Shown here piece after piece: positions 61,546 to 64,000 of a DNA stretch of 64,000 nt. The stretch is from Lentzea nigeriaca (GTDB lineage: Bacteria > Actinomycetota > Actinomycetes > Mycobacteriales > Pseudonocardiaceae): positions 1-64,000 of the forward strand of contig NZ_JAFBCX010000002.1 in NCBI RefSeq assembly GCF_016907955.1. The letters run 5' to 3'. The notes under the pieces are model-generated. The model saw only the letters and a list, made by a program, of their open reading frames with translations, had not been told where the DNA came from and made no database searches. Every line of letters starts with the position of its first letter. Position 1 is the stretch's first letter. The position numbers and the translations under genes are program-made.

Positions 61546-62706
61546 GTGCCCAAACTGCCTGCCGAACGTGTGACGAAGGCGATCGACGACCCAGCCACCC
61601 CGTTGTGGCGCGGGACGATTGCTCTACGGATAGTCACATTCCTCTTCGCGGCGGCGAACGTGATCGCGAACCAATCCGGCTACATCAAGCCGTGGCTCGC
61701 GTGGACGACGCTCGGGGTGATGGCGCTGTGGTCCGTTTTCACCAGCCGCGCCTACAGCACCACGTGGGGCAGGCGCTGGCCGATCGTGCTGTTCGACCTC
61801 GCGCTGACGTGCGGGCTCATGTCGCTGTCGCCGCTGATCATGTCCGACCACCAGCTGCTGACGCTGAACGTGCCGCTGATCACCACGATCTGGGCGTGCG
61901 TGCCCGCGGTCGCGCTGGGAGCGCTCGGCGGGCCGGCCGCGGGTTTCGGCGGCGGGCTGGCGATCGGCCTCTTCACCTACCTGTCGAAGCGCGTGCCGAG
62001 CCTCGACCTGCTGCGCGACGTCGTACTGCTGGCGGGCGCGGGCATGGTCGTCGGCATGGCGTCCGCGACGGCCCGGCGTTCCGCGGTGCTGCTCGCCCAG
62101 GCGTTGCGCGTGGAAGCGGCGACGGCGGAACGGGAACGGCTCGCGCGTTCGATCCACGACAGCGTCCTGCAGGTGCTGGCCCGCGTCCGCAAGCGCGGGC
62201 TGGAGGTCGGTGGCGAGGCCGCGGAACTGGCGAAGCTCGCGGGCGAACAGGAAGTCGCGCTGCGCAACCTGGTCGCGGCCGCACCCACAGACTCCACTGT
62301 GGACGGAGAGATCGACCTGCGTCCCGGCCTGCAGTTGCTGGCCACGCCGAAGGTCCAGGTGTCCACCCCGGCCACCCAGGTCATGCTCACCGCCACGACC
62401 GCGGTCGAGCTCACCTCACTCGTTCGCGAGGCACTGTCCAACGTGGACAAGCACGCCGGCGAGGACGCGCGGGCGTGGGTGCTGCTCGAGGACCTCGGGG
62501 AGGAAATCGTGCTGAGTGTCAGGGACGATGGTCCCGGCATCCCGGAAGGCCGGATCGCGTCCGCTGCCGCGGAAGGCAGGATGGGCATCGAGAAGTCGAT
62601 CAAAGGCCGGGTGGAGTCACTCGGCGGCACACTGGAGCTCCAGACCGGGCCGGGGGAGGGCACGGAGTGGGAGGTTCGGGTGTTCAGGAAGGGGGCGGCA
62701 GGATGA
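61546..62706 (+). CDS. MacS-family sensor histidine kinase
   Basis: 386 residues. Five N-terminal membrane helices, HisKA_3-like RLARSIHDSVLQVLARV (His204) and an HATPase domain with RDDGPGIPEG and GRMGIEKSIKGRVESLGG. The pattern is that of actinobacterial MacS sensor kinases. GTG at 61546 has AAAGGAG upstream; its stop overlaps the regulator start (ATGA). Confidence 0.88.
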   Translation: MPKLPAERVTKAIDDPATPLWRGTIALRIVTFLFAAANVIANQSGYIKPWLAWTTLGVMALWSVFTSRAYSTTWGRRWPIVLFDLALTCGLMSLSPLIMSDHQLLTLNVPLITTIWACVPAVALGALGGPAAGFGGGLAIGLFTYLSKRVPSLDLLRDVVLLAGAGMVVGMASATARRSAVLLAQALRVEAATAERERLARSIHDSVLQVLARVRKRGLEVGGEAAELAKLAGEQEVALRNLVAAAPTDSTVDGEIDLRPGLQLLATPKVQVSTPATQVMLTATTAVELTSLVREALSNVDKHAGEDARAWVLLEDLGEEIVLSVRDDGPGIPEGRIASAAAEGRMGIEKSIKGRVESLGGTLELQTGPGEGTEWEVRVFRKGAAG

Positions 62707-63365
62707 CGGTCTCGGTGATGGTCGTGGACGACCACCCGATGTGGCGCGAAGGCGTCGCGCGCGATCTCCAGGAACGAGGCTTCGAGGTCGTGGCGACCGC
62801 GGGTGATGCCGCCTCGGCGGTGCGCATCGCGAAGGCGGTGCGGCCCGACGTGGTGCTGATGGACCTCAACCTGGGCGAGCTGTCGGGGGTCGACGCCACC
62901 CTGATGATCACCAGCGAGCTGCCCGAGACGCGGGTGCTGGTGCTGTCCGCGTCCGGCGAGCACGACGACGTGCTGCAGGCGGTGAAGGCGGGTGCGTCCG
63001 GCTACCTGGTGAAGTCCGCGTCCTCGGAGGAACTCGTCGAGGCCGTGACCCGCACCGCGGCGGGCGACGCCGTGTTCACCGCGGGCCTGGCCGGGCTCGT
63101 GCTCGGCGAGTACCGGCGCATGGCCGCCGCGCCCGACGACTCGAAGGACAAGCCGGAGCTCACCGAACGGGAGACCGAGGTGCTCCGGTTGGTGGCGAAG
63201 GGCCTGACCGCACGACAGATCGCGAACCGCCTGGTGATCTCCCACCGCACGGTCGAGAACCACGTCCAGTCGACTTTGCGGAAACTTCAACTGCACAACC
63301 GGGTGGAGCTGGCGCGTTATGCCATCGAGCACGGTCTCGACAGCGAACCGGAGGCAGAGAAATGA
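62703..63365 (+). CDS. NarL/LuxR-family response regulator (MacR-like)
   Basis: 220 residues. Receiver with VVDDHPMWREGV and phospho-acceptor Asp54 (VLMDLNLG); LuxR helix-turn-helix (LTERETEVLRLVAKGLTARQIA, SHRTVENHVQSTLRKL). Coupled to the kinase upstream and to the DUF1707 gene downstream by 4-base overlaps, so the three act as one operon. Confidence 0.93.
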   Translation: MTVSVMVVDDHPMWREGVARDLQERGFEVVATAGDAASAVRIAKAVRPDVVLMDLNLGELSGVDATLMITSELPETRVLVLSASGEHDDVLQAVKAGASGYLVKSASSEELVEAVTRTAAGDAVFTAGLAGLVLGEYRRMAAAPDDSKDKPELTERETEVLRLVAKGLTARQIANRLVISHRTVENHVQSTLRKLQLHNRVELARYAIEHGLDSEPEAEK

Positions 63366-63895
63366 CAGACCCGAGAGAGTTACGCGTGTCCGACCAGGAA
63401 CGTGAGCACGTCGTCAGCCTGCTGAACAAGGCCGTCGGCCGGGGCATGATCACGCTCGACGAGTTCACCGTCCGCACCGACACCGCTCTCGCCGCCGTGA
63501 CCAGGGCCGATCTGAACGCGGTGCTCATCGACCTGCCGGGCATGGTCAACAACGAGCTGGCCAACGCGCGCACCGAGCTGAAGAACACGATGGGCACCAC
63601 GGTCCGCAAGGGTCACTGGGTCGTGCCGCGTGAGCTCGTCATCCGCAACACGCTCGGCACCACGAACCTCGACTTCACCGCGGCGGAGGTGCCGCCGGTC
63701 GTCAACGTCGACCTCGACGTGTCGCTGGGGTCGGTGAAGCTCGTGCTGCCCGCGGGGTCGTCGGTCAACGTCGACGCCGTGGAGATCACCGCCGGTGAGC
63801 TGAAGGACAAGGTCCACACCGCCGTCGGGAGCCCGCACTTCCAGGTCAGGGGCTCGGTGCGGGGCGGCTCGGTGGTGATCAAGCGGAAGCGGTGA
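63362..63895 (+). CDS. DUF1707 protein with LiaF-like C-terminal domain
   Basis: 177 residues. The DUF1707 segment (LRVSDQEREHVVSLLNKAVGRGMITLDEF) is followed by a beta-rich half with LGTTNLDFTAAEV and VNVDLDVSLGSVKLVLPAG, as in LiaF/YvqF C-terminal domains. No membrane helix. ATG overlaps the regulator stop. LiaF-type proteins tune cell-envelope-stress kinases, so it may modulate the MacS-like kinase. Confidence 0.85.
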   Translation: MTDPRELRVSDQEREHVVSLLNKAVGRGMITLDEFTVRTDTALAAVTRADLNAVLIDLPGMVNNELANARTELKNTMGTTVRKGHWVVPRELVIRNTLGTTNLDFTAAEVPPVVNVDLDVSLGSVKLVLPAGSSVNVDAVEITAGELKDKVHTAVGSPHFQVRGSVRGGSVVIKRKR

Positions 63896-64000
63896 TCCGC
63901 GGGTTCACCTATACAGCTGAGCTGCACAAGGACTTCAGAAAGTCCTGATGGACTGCACAAGCGGCGAGGGTGACACTTCCCGCATGAAGGCTCTCGTCAA
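63896..64000 (+). promoter_or_regulatory. Upstream region and first codons of a gene leaving the window
   Basis: CTGCACAAG occurs twice (63922-63930 and 63953-63961), 31 bp or about three helical turns apart, around a small hairpin (AGGACTT / AAGTCCT). An ATG at 63984 opens a frame MKALVK that is cut by the window edge; there is no strong ribosome binding site, so this start is uncertain. Confidence 0.35.

Noticed and set aside
1-64000. CRISPR arrays, insertion sequences, integrase/att sites, prophage genes
   Set aside because: No spaced short repeats, no transposase or integrase motifs and no paired terminal inverted repeats were seen anywhere in the window.

Overview
The window is a GC-rich actinobacterial chromosome segment, most likely from the family Pseudonocardiaceae (Lentzea / Saccharothrix / Actinosynnema type). 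The evidence is the GTG-rich start codons, many 4-base ATGA/GTGA overlaps, F420-type and DUF5318 proteins, an orphan mycosin-like protease and chaplin-like surface repeats. The block ino1-padR-DUF5318-ponA-GT87-rpsF-ssb-rpsR-rplI-dnaB (33-48.5 kb) has the same order as Mycobacterium tuberculosis Rv0046c-Rv0058, so this is the conserved origin-proximal arm. The 14-33 kb and 48.5-64 kb stretches are lineage-specific.

Layout: 1-2.3 kb, a copper-type operon (unknown membrane protein, CopD, cupredoxin with an exact tandem repeat). 2.5-6.2 kb, a translationally coupled dynamin / GrpE-like / dynamin operon. 6.2-14.1 kb, a YtrA-type GntR operon, a NarL-type two-component system, a TetR-PPOX-SDR operon with a perfect operator, a HAD phosphatase, a LysR/darcynin pair and an F420-type oxidoreductase. 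14.2-16.9 kb, ABC ATPase-permease plus a second paralogous ATPase, separated by a strong hairpin. 16.9-22.3 kb, orphan mycosin, trmB, a divergent nitric-oxide-synthase-like oxygenase, two or three micropeptides and an orphan histidine kinase. 22.6-33.3 kb, amidohydrolase under a perfect CRP-like site, SDR, MFS transporter, DUF3455 protein, two tandem Tat-exported PhoX phosphatases with a PHO box, HAD, membrane protein, a wrecked dprA and another SDR. 33.3-48.5 kb, the conserved core: inositol-phosphate synthase, PonA, two GT87 enzymes, endonuclease IV, ribosomal proteins, SSB, a dense DnaA-box cluster, and dnaB carrying a class 3 mini-intein. 48.5-52.6 kb, a patch of decayed and small genes. 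52.7-64 kb, a 1001-residue chaplin-like protein with thirteen 51-residue repeats, further surface proteins, a diguanylate cyclase and a second two-component operon with a DUF1707 protein.

The items most worth a second look are the NOS-like protein (heme Cys and substrate Glu kept, surrounding heme loop and pterin tail lost), the DnaA-box cluster upstream of dnaB, the class 3 intein with a collapsed endonuclease, the 51-residue chaplin repeat protein, the dynamin/GrpE/dynamin unit and the micropeptide locus at 22.2-22.5 kb. No rRNA, tRNA, CRISPR array, insertion sequence or prophage was seen.
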